The notes under the pieces were generated by a model. That model was not told where the DNA came from and searched no databases. It worked only from the letters and a program-made list of their open reading frames with translations. The translations under genes were made by a program, and so were the position numbers. A stretch of DNA of 64,000 nt, taken from Nocardia amikacinitolerans NBRC 108937. Its GTDB lineage: Bacteria; Actinomycetota; Actinomycetes; Mycobacteriales; Mycobacteriaceae. Shown here one piece after another: positions 8,473 to 17,483 of this stretch. Positions within the stretch are counted from its first letter, which is position 1. Every line of letters starts with the position of its first letter. The stretch spans positions 1-64,000 of the forward strand of contig NZ_BDAU01000003.1 of assembly GCF_001612615.1 (NCBI RefSeq), in the 5' to 3' direction.

Positions 8473-9824
8473 CCGACAGCAACGAGACTCGACGGCAGAT
8501 CCTCTACTGGCGGCTGCTCGCGGGCATTTTCGACAGCGAGGCGCAGCCCGCGCTGGAGACGTCGAGCGTCGCGATCGTCGACGACCTCGGCCTCCCCGCG
8601 GCGCTGCTCGACCCCGGTGTCTCGGTCGACAACGTGGTGCAACGCTTTCCCGAGCTGGCGAACGAGTTCGACGGACTCGGCGCACACGTGCGGGCGGCCG
8701 AATCGACGGAGACCGCCAAGGAATCGGCCGAGCAGAACGCGGACGAGACCCCGGCGGGAACCGATGCCGATCCGGCCATCGGCTCCGGCGAGGTGCGTTC
8801 GGCCGCCTTGGTTTCCAAGCTGTTGCTGAACGTCTTCGCGACCGGCGGCGGCACTGTCAGCGCGACCCAGCTGGCGGGCTGGCAGCGCGATGCGGGCTGG
8901 TTGCGGCGCATGCTCGGCGAGGACTGCGGCGCGGAGGTGCGCACCGTGCTCGGCGATCTCGAGGCCGACCTGGTCTCGCGGATGCGGCTGCGCGAGGTGC
9001 TCGCCGACCCCGCGCTCTCGGCCCAGCTGACGCCGAGCATGTCGCTGATCGAACAGCTGCTGCGCGACAAGACGAATCTGTCGGGTGTCGCGCTGGCCAA
9101 CGCCAAGTCGCTCATCCGTCGTTACGTCGATCAGGTCGCGGAGGTGCTGCGCACCCAGGTGCAGCAGACCACCGCGGGCACCGTCGACCGCTCGGTGCCG
9201 CCGAAGCGCATCCTGCGCAATCTGGATGTGGACCGGACGATCTGGAAGAACCTCACCAACTGGAATCCGGACGACGAGCGCCTCTACGTGGATCGGCTGT
9301 TCTATCGGCAGACCGCCAAGCGCACCGTGCCCGCCAGGATGATCGTGGTGGTCGACCAGTCCGGTTCGATGGTCGACTCGATGGTGAACTGCACCATCCT
9401 CGCCTCGATCTTCGCCGGACTGCCCAAGGTCGACGTGCACCTCATCGCCTACGACACCCGTGCCATCGACCTGACGCCGTGGGTGCACGACCCGTTCGAG
9501 GTGCTGCTGCGCACCAACCTCGGCGGCGGCAACGACGGCCCCGTCGCCATGGCGATGGCCCAGCCGAAGATCGTCGACCCGACCAACACCGTGCTGGTGT
9601 GGATTTCGGACTTCTACGAGTTCGACCGCTCCCAGCCGCTGTACGAGAGCATGCAGGCCGTGCACCGCAACGGGGTGAAGCTCATCCCCGTCGGCTCGGT
9701 GAACAGCTCCGGGCAGCAGAGCGTGAATCCCTGGTTCCGGGAACGCTTCAAGGCCATGGGCACCCCGGTGATCTCGGGCCGCATCCAGAAACTCGTGTTC
9801 GAACTCAAGAACTTTCTCGACTAG
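8469..9824 (+). CDS. vWA-domain protein of the MoxR cassette
   Basis: 451-aa cytoplasmic protein. Residues about 290-450 form a von Willebrand A domain: MIVVVDQSGSM holds the DxSxS metal site (Asp296, Ser298, Ser300), and LGGGNDG and VWISDFYEF supply later metal-site and strand elements. Residues 1-285 are mostly helical with an acidic low-complexity linker at about 78-105. vWA proteins next to MoxR ATPases act as metal-dependent adaptors that tie the ATPase to its target. The start overlaps the previous stop (ATGA), and the MoxR gene follows after 14 bp. Confidence 0.9.
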   Translation: MTDSNETRRQILYWRLLAGIFDSEAQPALETSSVAIVDDLGLPAALLDPGVSVDNVVQRFPELANEFDGLGAHVRAAESTETAKESAEQNADETPAGTDADPAIGSGEVRSAALVSKLLLNVFATGGGTVSATQLAGWQRDAGWLRRMLGEDCGAEVRTVLGDLEADLVSRMRLREVLADPALSAQLTPSMSLIEQLLRDKTNLSGVALANAKSLIRRYVDQVAEVLRTQVQQTTAGTVDRSVPPKRILRNLDVDRTIWKNLTNWNPDDERLYVDRLFYRQTAKRTVPARMIVVVDQSGSMVDSMVNCTILASIFAGLPKVDVHLIAYDTRAIDLTPWVHDPFEVLLRTNLGGGNDGPVAMAMAQPKIVDPTNTVLVWISDFYEFDRSQPLYESMQAVHRNGVKLIPVGSVNSSGQQSVNPWFRERFKAMGTPVISGRIQKLVFELKNFLD

Positions 9825-9838
9825 GAGACCTCGCAACC

Positions 9839-10954
9839 ATGACCGACACCGCGCTGCGCGCCCCCGCCGAAATCAAGTACGCCGAGGAGCTGGACTGGCT
9901 CGAGTCGATCGACGACGGCCCCAAGCCGTTCGCCTGGCGGCTGAGCCCGAAGATGGTGCGGCTGTTCATCCTCGGCTCCGAGCGCGCCGACGGCCTGGAC
10001 CGCCAGATCGACCAGAAGTGGTTCGGCGACCGTAGTTTCGTCGAGCGCAGCATCGTCACGCTGGCCTCCGACCGAGGACTGCTGCTGATCGGTGATCCCG
10101 GTACCGGCAAGAGCTGGCTGGCCGAGCTGCTCTCCGCGGCCATCAGCCGCAACTCCACGCTCGTCGTGCAGGGCACAGCGGGCACCACCGAGGACCACAT
10201 CAAGTACTCGTGGAACATCTCCATGGTCATCGCCAAGGGGCAGTCGAGGGAGTCGATGATCCCGTCGCCGATCATGACCGCGATGGAGCAGGGCGTGATC
10301 GGCCGCTTCGAGGAGCTGACCCGCTCGACCAGCGACGTGCAGGACGCGCTCATCTCGATCCTGTCCGAGAAGTACGTCTCCATCCCGGAGCTCGACGACG
10401 ACAACGTCGTGTTCGCCAAGCCGGGCTTCTCCATCATCGCCACCGCCAACAGTCGCGACCGCGGCGTGAACGACCTCTCCTCGGCGCTCAAGCGGCGCTT
10501 CAACTTCGTGCGCATCCCGGTCGTGACCAACAAGCGCAGCGAGGCCGAGATCGTGCGCTTCCGCACCGCCGAGCTGCTGCGCAGGCACCAGATCGAGCTG
10601 GAGCTGCCGCCCACGCTGCTCGACATCCTGCTCGACAGCTTCGCCGATCTTCGCTCCGCGGCCGCCGCCGCGACCAGCGACGACGAGAAGCTGGAGTCGG
10701 CGCTGTCGACCGCCGAACAGATCGGCGTGCTGGAGGACGCGATCCTGCACAGCCAGTTCTTCGGCGACCGCACGCTGCGCGCGGAGACCCTCGCGGGGTC
10801 GCTGGTCGGCTCGCTGGCCCGGCGGGCGCCGGAGGACCTGGCGATCCTCAACAAGTTCTGGCACGGCGTGGTGGAACCGCGCAGCAAGGACGCGGGCGGG
10901 GACTGGTCGCAGTTCCTCGAGGGCGGCCGTGCCGCGATCGCGAGGCTCTCGTGA
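9839..10954 (+). CDS. MoxR-type AAA+ ATPase
   Basis: 371-aa AAA+ ATPase. Walker A is GDPGTGKS (residues 85-92). The Walker B region is GVIGRFEELTRSTSDVQDALISILSEK, which matches the MoxR pattern of an acidic pair followed by a VQ-ALL helix. FSIIATANSRDRGVNDLSSALKRRF gives sensor 1 (Asn) and the arginine-finger region. MoxR proteins remodel partner proteins, usually together with a vWA protein, as seen directly upstream here. The gene's end overlaps the start of the DUF5682-like gene (GTGA). A clear GGAGACC ribosome site precedes the ATG. Confidence 0.92.
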   Translation: MTDTALRAPAEIKYAEELDWLESIDDGPKPFAWRLSPKMVRLFILGSERADGLDRQIDQKWFGDRSFVERSIVTLASDRGLLLIGDPGTGKSWLAELLSAAISRNSTLVVQGTAGTTEDHIKYSWNISMVIAKGQSRESMIPSPIMTAMEQGVIGRFEELTRSTSDVQDALISILSEKYVSIPELDDDNVVFAKPGFSIIATANSRDRGVNDLSSALKRRFNFVRIPVVTNKRSEAEIVRFRTAELLRRHQIELELPPTLLDILLDSFADLRSAAAAATSDDEKLESALSTAEQIGVLEDAILHSQFFGDRTLRAETLAGSLVGSLARRAPEDLAILNKFWHGVVEPRSKDAGGDWSQFLEGGRAAIARLS

Positions 10955-13734
10955 CCGGTCCGTTCGGCGCGCTGCGCGAGCAATTGGCCACGGCCGCGGA
11001 ACGATTCGCGGCCGAACCGGGCGCGGTCGCGGAGATCCTCGCGGGCATCGTCGACGACGTCGATCGCGCGCTCGCGGTCGAGCTCGAGATCTTCCCGGTC
11101 TGCCACCATTCGCCCGCCTCGGCTCTGGCGATGGTGCGGCGGCTGCACGAGAAGCGGCCCAGGGTCGTCTACCTGGAGCTGTGCGAGGATCTGCGGCCGA
11201 TCCTGGACGAGCTGCGCAATTGCAGGCTGCCGGTGGCGGTGCAGGCGTGGGCCGGCGAACTCGACGGGTTCCCGGCCGCGTGGGCGCCGCTGTCGGTGGT
11301 CGCGCCGATCACCGAGGCGTCGGCGGAATACCAGGCCATCGCCTACGCGCTCGACACCCCCGGCGTCGAACTCGTGCTCGTCGACCGCTCCAGCGACCAC
11401 GTATTCCAGTGGGCGCCGGACCGCGACGCACCGAAGGGCGACGCGTCCGCCGAGGAAGCGCCCGCGCCCGCCGAGGGCGGTGCGCTGCACGGGGACGCGG
11501 TCGGCATCGAGATCGGCGATCTGCGACCGCGTTTCGCCGAACTCGAGGAACACCTGCTGCACCACGGCAAGGTGCGGCACTGGTCGGAGTGGTGGGACCA
11601 GTACGTCGAGCAACCGCTGGCAGGCGCCGACTACGACACCTACCGCCAGGTCATGGTGCTCATCGGCAGCCTGTTCCGTCGCCTGCGCCGCACCGGCGGC
11701 GAGGAGGACGAGAACCGCGAGCGCTACATGTGGACGCGGATGCGCGAACACTTGGACGCGACCGGCGCCGACCCGGCCGACTGCCTGTACGTGTGCGGGG
11801 CGTTCCACGCGGCCAGCCACGTCGAGCAGTTCGGGCTGCCCGCCGACATGGCGCCCTACGAGATCACGCCGCGATCGAAAACCACCTGGCAGTACGGGCT
11901 GATCCCGTCCAGCCACTCGGCCATCGAGGAGCAGTTCGGGCTGGCATCGGGGTCGGTATCGATCGCGGCGGCGACCTGGTCGAAGGGACTGCGGCGCGGC
12001 GGCGTGAAGCCGTTCCAGCTCGCTGGCCAGAAATCCGCGAGCAAGAAGACGAGCAAGCGCACTCCGCCCGTGGTGACGGCCACCGCCGTGACCGACCAGC
12101 TGTCGGGGTTCCTGTCCACGCCGCCGCGACTGGACTCGCTCGACGAGGCCGAGCTGCTCGACTGGTCGGTCGACATCGTCCGGCTGGCCCGGCGCAACGG
12201 CTATCTGGCCAGCACCGCCGACGCCATCGCGGTGTTCGAGACCTCGATCCTGTTGGCGGGCATGCGCAATCGCGCCCGCCCGACGCCGTACGACTTCCAG
12301 GACGCGGCGATCACCTGCATCGAGAAGGACCACGTACCGGGTCGCCGTGATGTGCGCAGGCTGTGCGAGATCCTGCTCGGCGGTGACCGCATCGGTCAGG
12401 TGGGCTACGCGGCGCTGCCGCCGCTCGCCCGCGACGTGCTCGACCGGCTCGCGCCGCTAGGGATCGATACCGGCAAGCGCACGGTGCAGCGTTCGCTGCT
12501 GGATCTGCGCGCCGACCCGCACCTGCGGCCGTGCTCGGATCTGCTGTGGATCCTGCGCAGGCTGCTGCCCTCGGACGCGGTGCGGCCGATCATGGGATCG
12601 CGGGCGCTCGGCGAGACCTCCATTCAGGAGAGCTGGGATCTGGCGCTCGGCAAGCACCAACGCGCGCTTGTCGAACTCGGCTACGAGGGCGTGACCATCG
12701 AGCAGGTCCTCGAGCAGCGGCTGCGCATGGCGGTGTCCGCCGCGGACGCCACGGCCGCGGTGGCGCTTGCGGCGGTGGAAGACGCCCTGGTGTACCTGAA
12801 CTCGCCGCGCTTGGCCGACGAGCTCGGTCACCGCGCCGTCGAACTGCTCGCCGCCGAACGGTCGGTGGACGACGCGCCCGAGGTGCTGCGCCGAATCAGG
12901 CTGCTGCTCAACTACTTCCGGTCGACCGCGGACGGGCTTCCCGAGTGGTGCGGCCGGTTCGTCACCGCGGGCTACGCGCACTATTGCACACTGCTGCCGA
13001 CCGCGTTCACCGACGAGAACACCGGCGTGCGGCCGGTCGCGGCCATGCTCGGCTTCCTGTTCGGCATGGAGAACCTGGCGCTTTCGCTCGGCTGCGACCA
13101 CACCCAGCTCGAACTCGCGGTGTTGCAGTCGCACCCTGAGGCGCCCGCGAAGGTCGCGCTGCTGTGGGCGACGCGCATGCAACTCGGTCTGCTGACACTG
13201 CCGGAACTGCGCACCCGCTGCGACGAGATGCTGGCCAACCCACTCGTGGTTCCCGCCTTCCCGCACTACCTGAGCGGGTTCGTGCAAGCCATGGATCCGG
13301 TGCCGTCGTTGAAACCCTTTGTGGTGGAGCTGCTCTCGAAGGCGTTCGGCCGCCTGCCGGACAGTGTGCTGCTGCCCTGGCTGCCGAAACTGATCACCAC
13401 CCTGCGCGGGCAGGCCGGTGAATTGATTCCGGCGCTCACCAGGGAGGCCGGTCGTACCTTCCCGTCCGGCCTCGCGGCGGTGGACCGCTGGACACCGCCG
13501 TGGACGGGCACACCGCAGCCGACCGTCGCACCCGCCGTCGCGGCGGCGGGCGGACCGGTCGCCGATCTGCTGTTCGCCCATCCGGCGAGCTGCGACGCGC
13601 TGGCCACGCTGCTCGGCCACGACGGTGAGTGGCAGCGCCCGGCGGAAGCTCCGCACACCGAGGTCGCGGCGCTTGTGAGTCGCCACCCGGTTGCGGCGGA
13701 GGCGCTCGCCTCGCTCGTGCCCGTCGTGGGCTGA
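10951..13734 (+). CDS. DUF5682-like 927-aa protein with TraB/TIKI-like motifs
   Basis: Last and largest gene of the cassette; GTG start overlaps the MoxR stop (GTGA). Residues about 45-320 carry CHHSPAS (51-57), VYLELCED (73-80), NRERYMWTRM (255-264) and CGAFHAASH (282-290). The order His motif, strand-ELxxD, Arg-Asp/Glu-Arg helix, GxxH resembles the TraB/TIKI/ChaN/EreA superfamily, some members of which are metal-dependent hydrolases. From about 385 to the end it looks like an all-helical repeat scaffold. DUF5682 assignment is from memory of actinobacterial SWIM/AAA/vWA clusters; the TraB-like reading is my inference. No membrane segment. Confidence 0.75.
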   Translation: MTGPFGALREQLATAAERFAAEPGAVAEILAGIVDDVDRALAVELEIFPVCHHSPASALAMVRRLHEKRPRVVYLELCEDLRPILDELRNCRLPVAVQAWAGELDGFPAAWAPLSVVAPITEASAEYQAIAYALDTPGVELVLVDRSSDHVFQWAPDRDAPKGDASAEEAPAPAEGGALHGDAVGIEIGDLRPRFAELEEHLLHHGKVRHWSEWWDQYVEQPLAGADYDTYRQVMVLIGSLFRRLRRTGGEEDENRERYMWTRMREHLDATGADPADCLYVCGAFHAASHVEQFGLPADMAPYEITPRSKTTWQYGLIPSSHSAIEEQFGLASGSVSIAAATWSKGLRRGGVKPFQLAGQKSASKKTSKRTPPVVTATAVTDQLSGFLSTPPRLDSLDEAELLDWSVDIVRLARRNGYLASTADAIAVFETSILLAGMRNRARPTPYDFQDAAITCIEKDHVPGRRDVRRLCEILLGGDRIGQVGYAALPPLARDVLDRLAPLGIDTGKRTVQRSLLDLRADPHLRPCSDLLWILRRLLPSDAVRPIMGSRALGETSIQESWDLALGKHQRALVELGYEGVTIEQVLEQRLRMAVSAADATAAVALAAVEDALVYLNSPRLADELGHRAVELLAAERSVDDAPEVLRRIRLLLNYFRSTADGLPEWCGRFVTAGYAHYCTLLPTAFTDENTGVRPVAAMLGFLFGMENLALSLGCDHTQLELAVLQSHPEAPAKVALLWATRMQLGLLTLPELRTRCDEMLANPLVVPAFPHYLSGFVQAMDPVPSLKPFVVELLSKAFGRLPDSVLLPWLPKLITTLRGQAGELIPALTREAGRTFPSGLAAVDRWTPPWTGTPQPTVAPAVAAAGGPVADLLFAHPASCDALATLLGHDGEWQRPAEAPHTEVAALVSRHPVAAEALASLVPVVG

Positions 13735-13736
13735 CA

Positions 13737-13802
13737 GCGCGAAGGGCTCCGGCCGCCAAAATCCACCACGCCGAATCCATCGGCGCGGTGGAGCTTTCGC
13801 GC
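13737..13802. terminator. Bidirectional terminator between the MoxR cassette and the kinase gene
   Basis: Nested hairpin. Inner stem 13762-13774 with 13780-13792 is 13 bp with one mismatch around the loop ATCCA; outer arms GCGCGAA (13737-13743) and TTCGCGC (13796-13802) extend it. It starts two bases after the plus-strand stop and lies between convergent genes. Confidence 0.7.
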
Positions 13803-13967
13803 TCGGCTCCCAATCCATCGGGATGCGGCGACACTTCCGGACACGACTACGACCGTGCGCCGAGTTGCCACCGGCGTTCTGCCACGGCCGCGCGTCGATG
13901 TACGCCGCACCCAGCGGTGTTCCACGCACCTACGCCGCTCGACGCCGCGTCCGGCCGCAAGCCCTTG

Positions 13968-16187
13968 CTACTGACCGAACTCCCGCTCGAACCACTCGAG
14001 CAACTCGCCCTCCGACTTCGGGCCCTGGTCGGGGTCGTCCTTGCTCAGCGCGCACGCGTCGACGATGAGCCGGAAATCGTCGTGCACCGCCATCAAGCAA
14101 TCGCGTGCGCCGAGCACGGGGCTCTCGTCGGTGTAGCAGAAGAACCGGCCGACGGGTCCGGAAGCCTTGCGCCACACGTCGTCCGCGCCGCCGCTGCTGC
14201 CACCGCACGCGTGACCGCGCGTCTGACCAAGTGCCGCTTGATATCCCACGTTCGTCGAGCGGTCGTCGGGGAAACCGAGGAAGGAGATCGAGGGCGCACC
14301 GCGGGGAGTGCCGCAGCGGATGAACGCATCCACCATGCCACCGGGGACATCGACGTGCTTACAGGTCGCGGGCCCGAAATCGCCGGTCAGATGGTCGAGG
14401 ACGCGCCGGTCGGCCGGGGTGAAGAAGTCCGGGTCGACCGTCTTGTCCTGCGGCAGGAAGTGGAAGAGGTGACGGGCGGCGACGTAATCGCGCTCGGCCT
14501 GGTCCTCGGGGCCGTCCCACACATAGATGCCCAGCGCGAGCCGATCCTCGTCGGCCACGGCGAGCACCGGCTTGGGCTTCGCGGGATCGTCGACTCGACT
14601 GGTCAGGCACGCGTCCCGCCCTGCGGGCTTGCCGTCCACCATGAGCGGACCGTCGACGCCCGGCGGATCGTTCGGGCAGTTGGTGGCGTCGTAGGCCTCG
14701 ACCACGTAGTTCTTGTAGTACTCCCGCAACCAGTCGAGGCTGCTGAACCGGAACAATCGGGCGGTGGGGGCGCCGGTGCGATCGTTGGCGTCGCAGTAGA
14801 CGACCGCCTCGGTGCCGACGTCCGGCTCCCGGTGCGCGCAGTTGGCGCGCTTGTAACCGACCAACCCGGCGCTCGCCACCAGATCGACGTCCGCCTGACG
14901 CAAGGCGGCGTCGTCGGCGACCGCGGCGCCCTCCTCGGGCCGCCCCGAGACCACCCACGCGGCGAGAACCGTTGCCGCCGCGAGGATTACGGCGGCGATG
15001 AGCGCTGGAACCGCCCGCCTTTCCGCCACCTGACGAAACGTCCGCTTCGACGGCTCGGGCTCCCGCCCGTCGCCGTCGCCCGCACCCGACGGTCGTTTCG
15101 GTGGTCCCGCCGACGAGTCGCCGGTTTCGTCCGTCACCCCGGCGCCGCTCCCCCCGCGGTCGCCGAGATCGGTCGCGAACGGACGCGGAGTCGCCGCCGT
15201 ATCCGCGAGGTCGTCCGTCGACGCATCGGCGGTCGGCGGCGAGAACGGTCCCGGCACCTTCTCGAGCGCGCCCGTACTCGTCGCCGTATCCGGCACAACG
15301 GCTTCCGCGCCTGCGCCCATGGCGACCGCCCCGGACGCGGCTCCCTTCGGACCACGCAACGCGGCCTGCGCCGCGGCCGCGAACTCCCCCGCGCTGCCGT
15401 AGCGCGCGGCGGGCTCCTTCGCCAGCGCCCGAGCGATCACCGCGTCCATGGCGCGCGGAATCTCATCGCGAAGCCTGCTGGGCCGCGGCGGCGACTCCAC
15501 CAGGTGCGCACGCATGACCTCGCCGTCGGTGTCGGCCGGGAACGGCCTGGCGCCGGTGAGGCATTCGTAGAGCACACAGCCGAGGGCGTAGATGTCCGCG
15601 GCCGGGGTGACGACGCGCGAGGTGAACCGCTCCGGCGCCATGTAGTGGAACGACCCGATCGCCGAACCGGCCCCCGTCAGCCCCTCGGCGGTACTCGAGT
15701 GCGCGATACCGAAGTCGACGAGGTAGGCGAAACCGCCGGGCGTGGTGAGGATGTTGTCCGGCTTGATGTCGCGGTGCACCAGGTCGTCGGCGTGCGCGGC
15801 GTCGAGGGCGGCCGCCACCTGCCTGATCAGCTCCACCGCGTCGGCCGGGGGCAGCGGCGCGCTGGTCCGCAGCAGGGCGCGCAGATTCTCGCCCTCGACG
15901 AGACGCATATCGATGAAGAGGTGCCCGTCGATCTCCCCGTAGTCGTGGATCGGGATGACGTGCGGCTCCTTGAGCCGGGCCGCGGCGTGCGACTCGCGGC
16001 GGAACCGCTCACGGTAGACGGGGTCCTCGGCCAGCCGCTCGGGCAGCACCTTGATGGCGACGACGCGGTCCTTGCCGGTGTCGTAGGCCTGGTACACCTC
16101 GCCCATGCCGCCGCGGCCGATCAGCCGGACCAGCCGATACGGCCCGAACTCCGAGCCGACCTCGAGTGGCCTGCGCTGGGTCGTCAT
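13968..16187 (-). CDS. Receptor-type Ser/Thr protein kinase (PknB-like kinase domain)
   Basis: 739-aa Hanks-type kinase. Glycine loop GRGGMG (24-29), catalytic Lys46, HRD (138-140), DFG (158-160) and APE (184-186) are all present, so it should be active. A disordered Pro/Ser/Thr linker (about 278-390) leads to one membrane segment (about 393-414, APALIAAVILAAATVL-like), then a 320-residue outer domain with several cysteines and no PASTA repeats. It therefore senses something other than peptidoglycan fragments in the way PknB does; the ligand is unknown. A GGAGG site precedes the ATG. The neighbouring secreted protein gene upstream runs the same way. Confidence 0.93.
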   Translation of the reverse strand: MTTQRRPLEVGSEFGPYRLVRLIGRGGMGEVYQAYDTGKDRVVAIKVLPERLAEDPVYRERFRRESHAAARLKEPHVIPIHDYGEIDGHLFIDMRLVEGENLRALLRTSAPLPPADAVELIRQVAAALDAAHADDLVHRDIKPDNILTTPGGFAYLVDFGIAHSSTAEGLTGAGSAIGSFHYMAPERFTSRVVTPAADIYALGCVLYECLTGARPFPADTDGEVMRAHLVESPPRPSRLRDEIPRAMDAVIARALAKEPAARYGSAGEFAAAAQAALRGPKGAASGAVAMGAGAEAVVPDTATSTGALEKVPGPFSPPTADASTDDLADTAATPRPFATDLGDRGGSGAGVTDETGDSSAGPPKRPSGAGDGDGREPEPSKRTFRQVAERRAVPALIAAVILAAATVLAAWVVSGRPEEGAAVADDAALRQADVDLVASAGLVGYKRANCAHREPDVGTEAVVYCDANDRTGAPTARLFRFSSLDWLREYYKNYVVEAYDATNCPNDPPGVDGPLMVDGKPAGRDACLTSRVDDPAKPKPVLAVADEDRLALGIYVWDGPEDQAERDYVAARHLFHFLPQDKTVDPDFFTPADRRVLDHLTGDFGPATCKHVDVPGGMVDAFIRCGTPRGAPSISFLGFPDDRSTNVGYQAALGQTRGHACGGSSGGADDVWRKASGPVGRFFCYTDESPVLGARDCLMAVHDDFRLIVDACALSKDDPDQGPKSEGELLEWFEREFGQ

Positions 16188-16256
16188 ATCGATCCTCCGT
16201 GACGCGAACCGCCTCCCGGACGGCCGCGCGGCTCCTCGGCCGCGCGGTACCGCGGA

Positions 16257-16682
16257 TCAGCCGCCGAACACCGCGCACCCGTGCCCGACGTGCATACCGG
16301 TGCCGACGGGCACCGCGGTGGCGGCGGTAGTGACCTGGTCGGGAACCTGCGCCACGCTGATCGTGTGCCAGCCTGGTGTCGCGGGCACCCACTTCAGTAG
16401 CGCGACCCCGCCCGTCGGCGTCACCGTGGCGAGCGGAATCCCGTTGTCGTAGAAGGACACCGACGCGACCGGGTCGGTCACGAAGGCTTGGATCGTGTAG
16501 CCGCAGCCGGTTCCGAAATTGGTCGCGAGGCCGTAACCGAGGTCGGGTAGGACTCCGATCCCGGTGGCGGTGGCGTGCGCGCCGGGCGCCGCGGCCAGTG
16601 CGATCGCGGCGGCGCCCGCGCAGGCGCTCGCCACCACGGTGGCGCGGATCCGCCGCCGTACAGTATTGCGGTCAACGCTCAT
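16257..16682 (-). CDS. Small secreted protein with a signal peptide
   Basis: 141-aa exported protein. A basic N-terminus (VRRRIR) is followed by a hydrophobic alanine-rich stretch and a probable signal-peptidase site near AHA-TA (about residue 38). The mature part has two cysteines (near GCGYTI and HGCAVFGG) that could form a disulfide, and a repetitive beta pattern (VSFYDNGIPLATVTPTGG) reminiscent of bacterial Ig-like domains. The ATG at 16682 is chosen because it gives a normal signal peptide. It lies 69 bp upstream of the receptor kinase on the same strand, so it might be co-expressed. Function is unknown. Confidence 0.7.
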   Translation of the reverse strand: MSVDRNTVRRRIRATVVASACAGAAAIALAAAPGAHATATGIGVLPDLGYGLATNFGTGCGYTIQAFVTDPVASVSFYDNGIPLATVTPTGGVALLKWVPATPGWHTISVAQVPDQVTTAATAVPVGTGMHVGHGCAVFGG

Positions 16683-16802
16683 GCCTGCGCCTCGCTGGCG
16701 CTCGGCTTCGGCATGCGCGAGGCGCACTGGCACATGATTCGCTCACTGCGTTCGCTCATTCCTGTACCCCTTCCGGGACGCCGACCCCCTCCGATGGTAT
16801 CG

Positions 16803-17423
16803 CTACCGACCCGACGGCTCGAGCCATCCGCCGATCATGGTCGCGGTTTCGGTGATCACCAGTTCACGATCGGCGGTCGCCGCGGGCCCGAGGGTGATGC
16901 GCAGTGCGGCGGCGAGGCCGGTGGTCACCATGACCAGCGCCTTCGCGTCCAGCTCGTCCTCGGGACAGGGGCCGAGCCGGTGCAGCAGATAGGCCCGGGT
17001 GAGGACGAGCAGCCTGCGTTCGAGCCCGAGCAACCCGAATCCGGGCACGGCGGCGGTCGCCGAGAGCGCGCGCACCAGCCCCTGCCGCGCCGACACCACG
17101 TCGACGATCGCTCGCAGGCTGGCCGCGACCGACTCGCGCGTGGACAGCGTCATTCCGGCCAGCACCGTCTCGGCGAAGCGCTCCTCGAGTTCGGCGAGCA
17201 GCCGATCGCGCAGCACGCCGACGATCTCGTCCTTGTCGGCGAAGTACCGGTACAGCGACCCGATGCTCATGCCCGCGTGGGCGGCGATGCGATTGGTGGA
17301 GGTGTCCGCGATGCCGCGCTCGGCGAAAAGCTGAGCGGCGGCGGTCAGGATTCGTTCCCGCGACTCCCTCGCGCGCGACTGCTTGGGCGCTTTTCGCCGG
17401 TTGAGCGCGGTATTCCCGGTCAT
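16803..17423 (-). CDS. TetR-family regulator beside an MpaB-type oxygenase
   Basis: 206-aa regulator with an N-terminal TetR helix-turn-helix (about residues 15-62; ILTAAAQLFAERGIADTSTNRIAAHAGMSIGSLYRYF) and a helical ligand domain. ATG at 17423 gives the usual short basic leader; the frame stays open upstream to 17465 but those residues are hydrophobic and atypical. It is divergent from the DUF2236/MpaB gene with a 60-bp gap that carries an inverted repeat, so it most likely represses that gene and itself. Confidence 0.85.
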   Translation of the reverse strand: MTGNTALNRRKAPKQSRARESRERILTAAAQLFAERGIADTSTNRIAAHAGMSIGSLYRYFADKDEIVGVLRDRLLAELEERFAETVLAGMTLSTRESVAASLRAIVDVVSARQGLVRALSATAAVPGFGLLGLERRLLVLTRAYLLHRLGPCPEDELDAKALVMVTTGLAAALRITLGPAATADRELVITETATMIGGWLEPSGR

Positions 17424-17450
17424 CGACGGACCTGCCGCGAAAGCGAGTAG

Positions 17451-17472
17451 AAGGTGAGCATCCACTCACTTT
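17451..17472. promoter_or_regulatory. Candidate TetR operator
   Basis: AAGGTGAG-N6-CTCACTTT: 8-bp arms with one mismatch, lying 11 bp before the MpaB-type gene start and 27 bp before the divergent TetR start. The size and place suit an autoregulated TetR operator. Confidence 0.5.
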
Positions 17473-17483
17473 AATGTTTCGCT

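Noticed and set aside
9805..12333. 842-codon minus-strand frame opposite the MoxR and DUF5682-like genes
   Set aside because: Long only because of high GC; the plus-strand genes have clear motifs and coupled starts.
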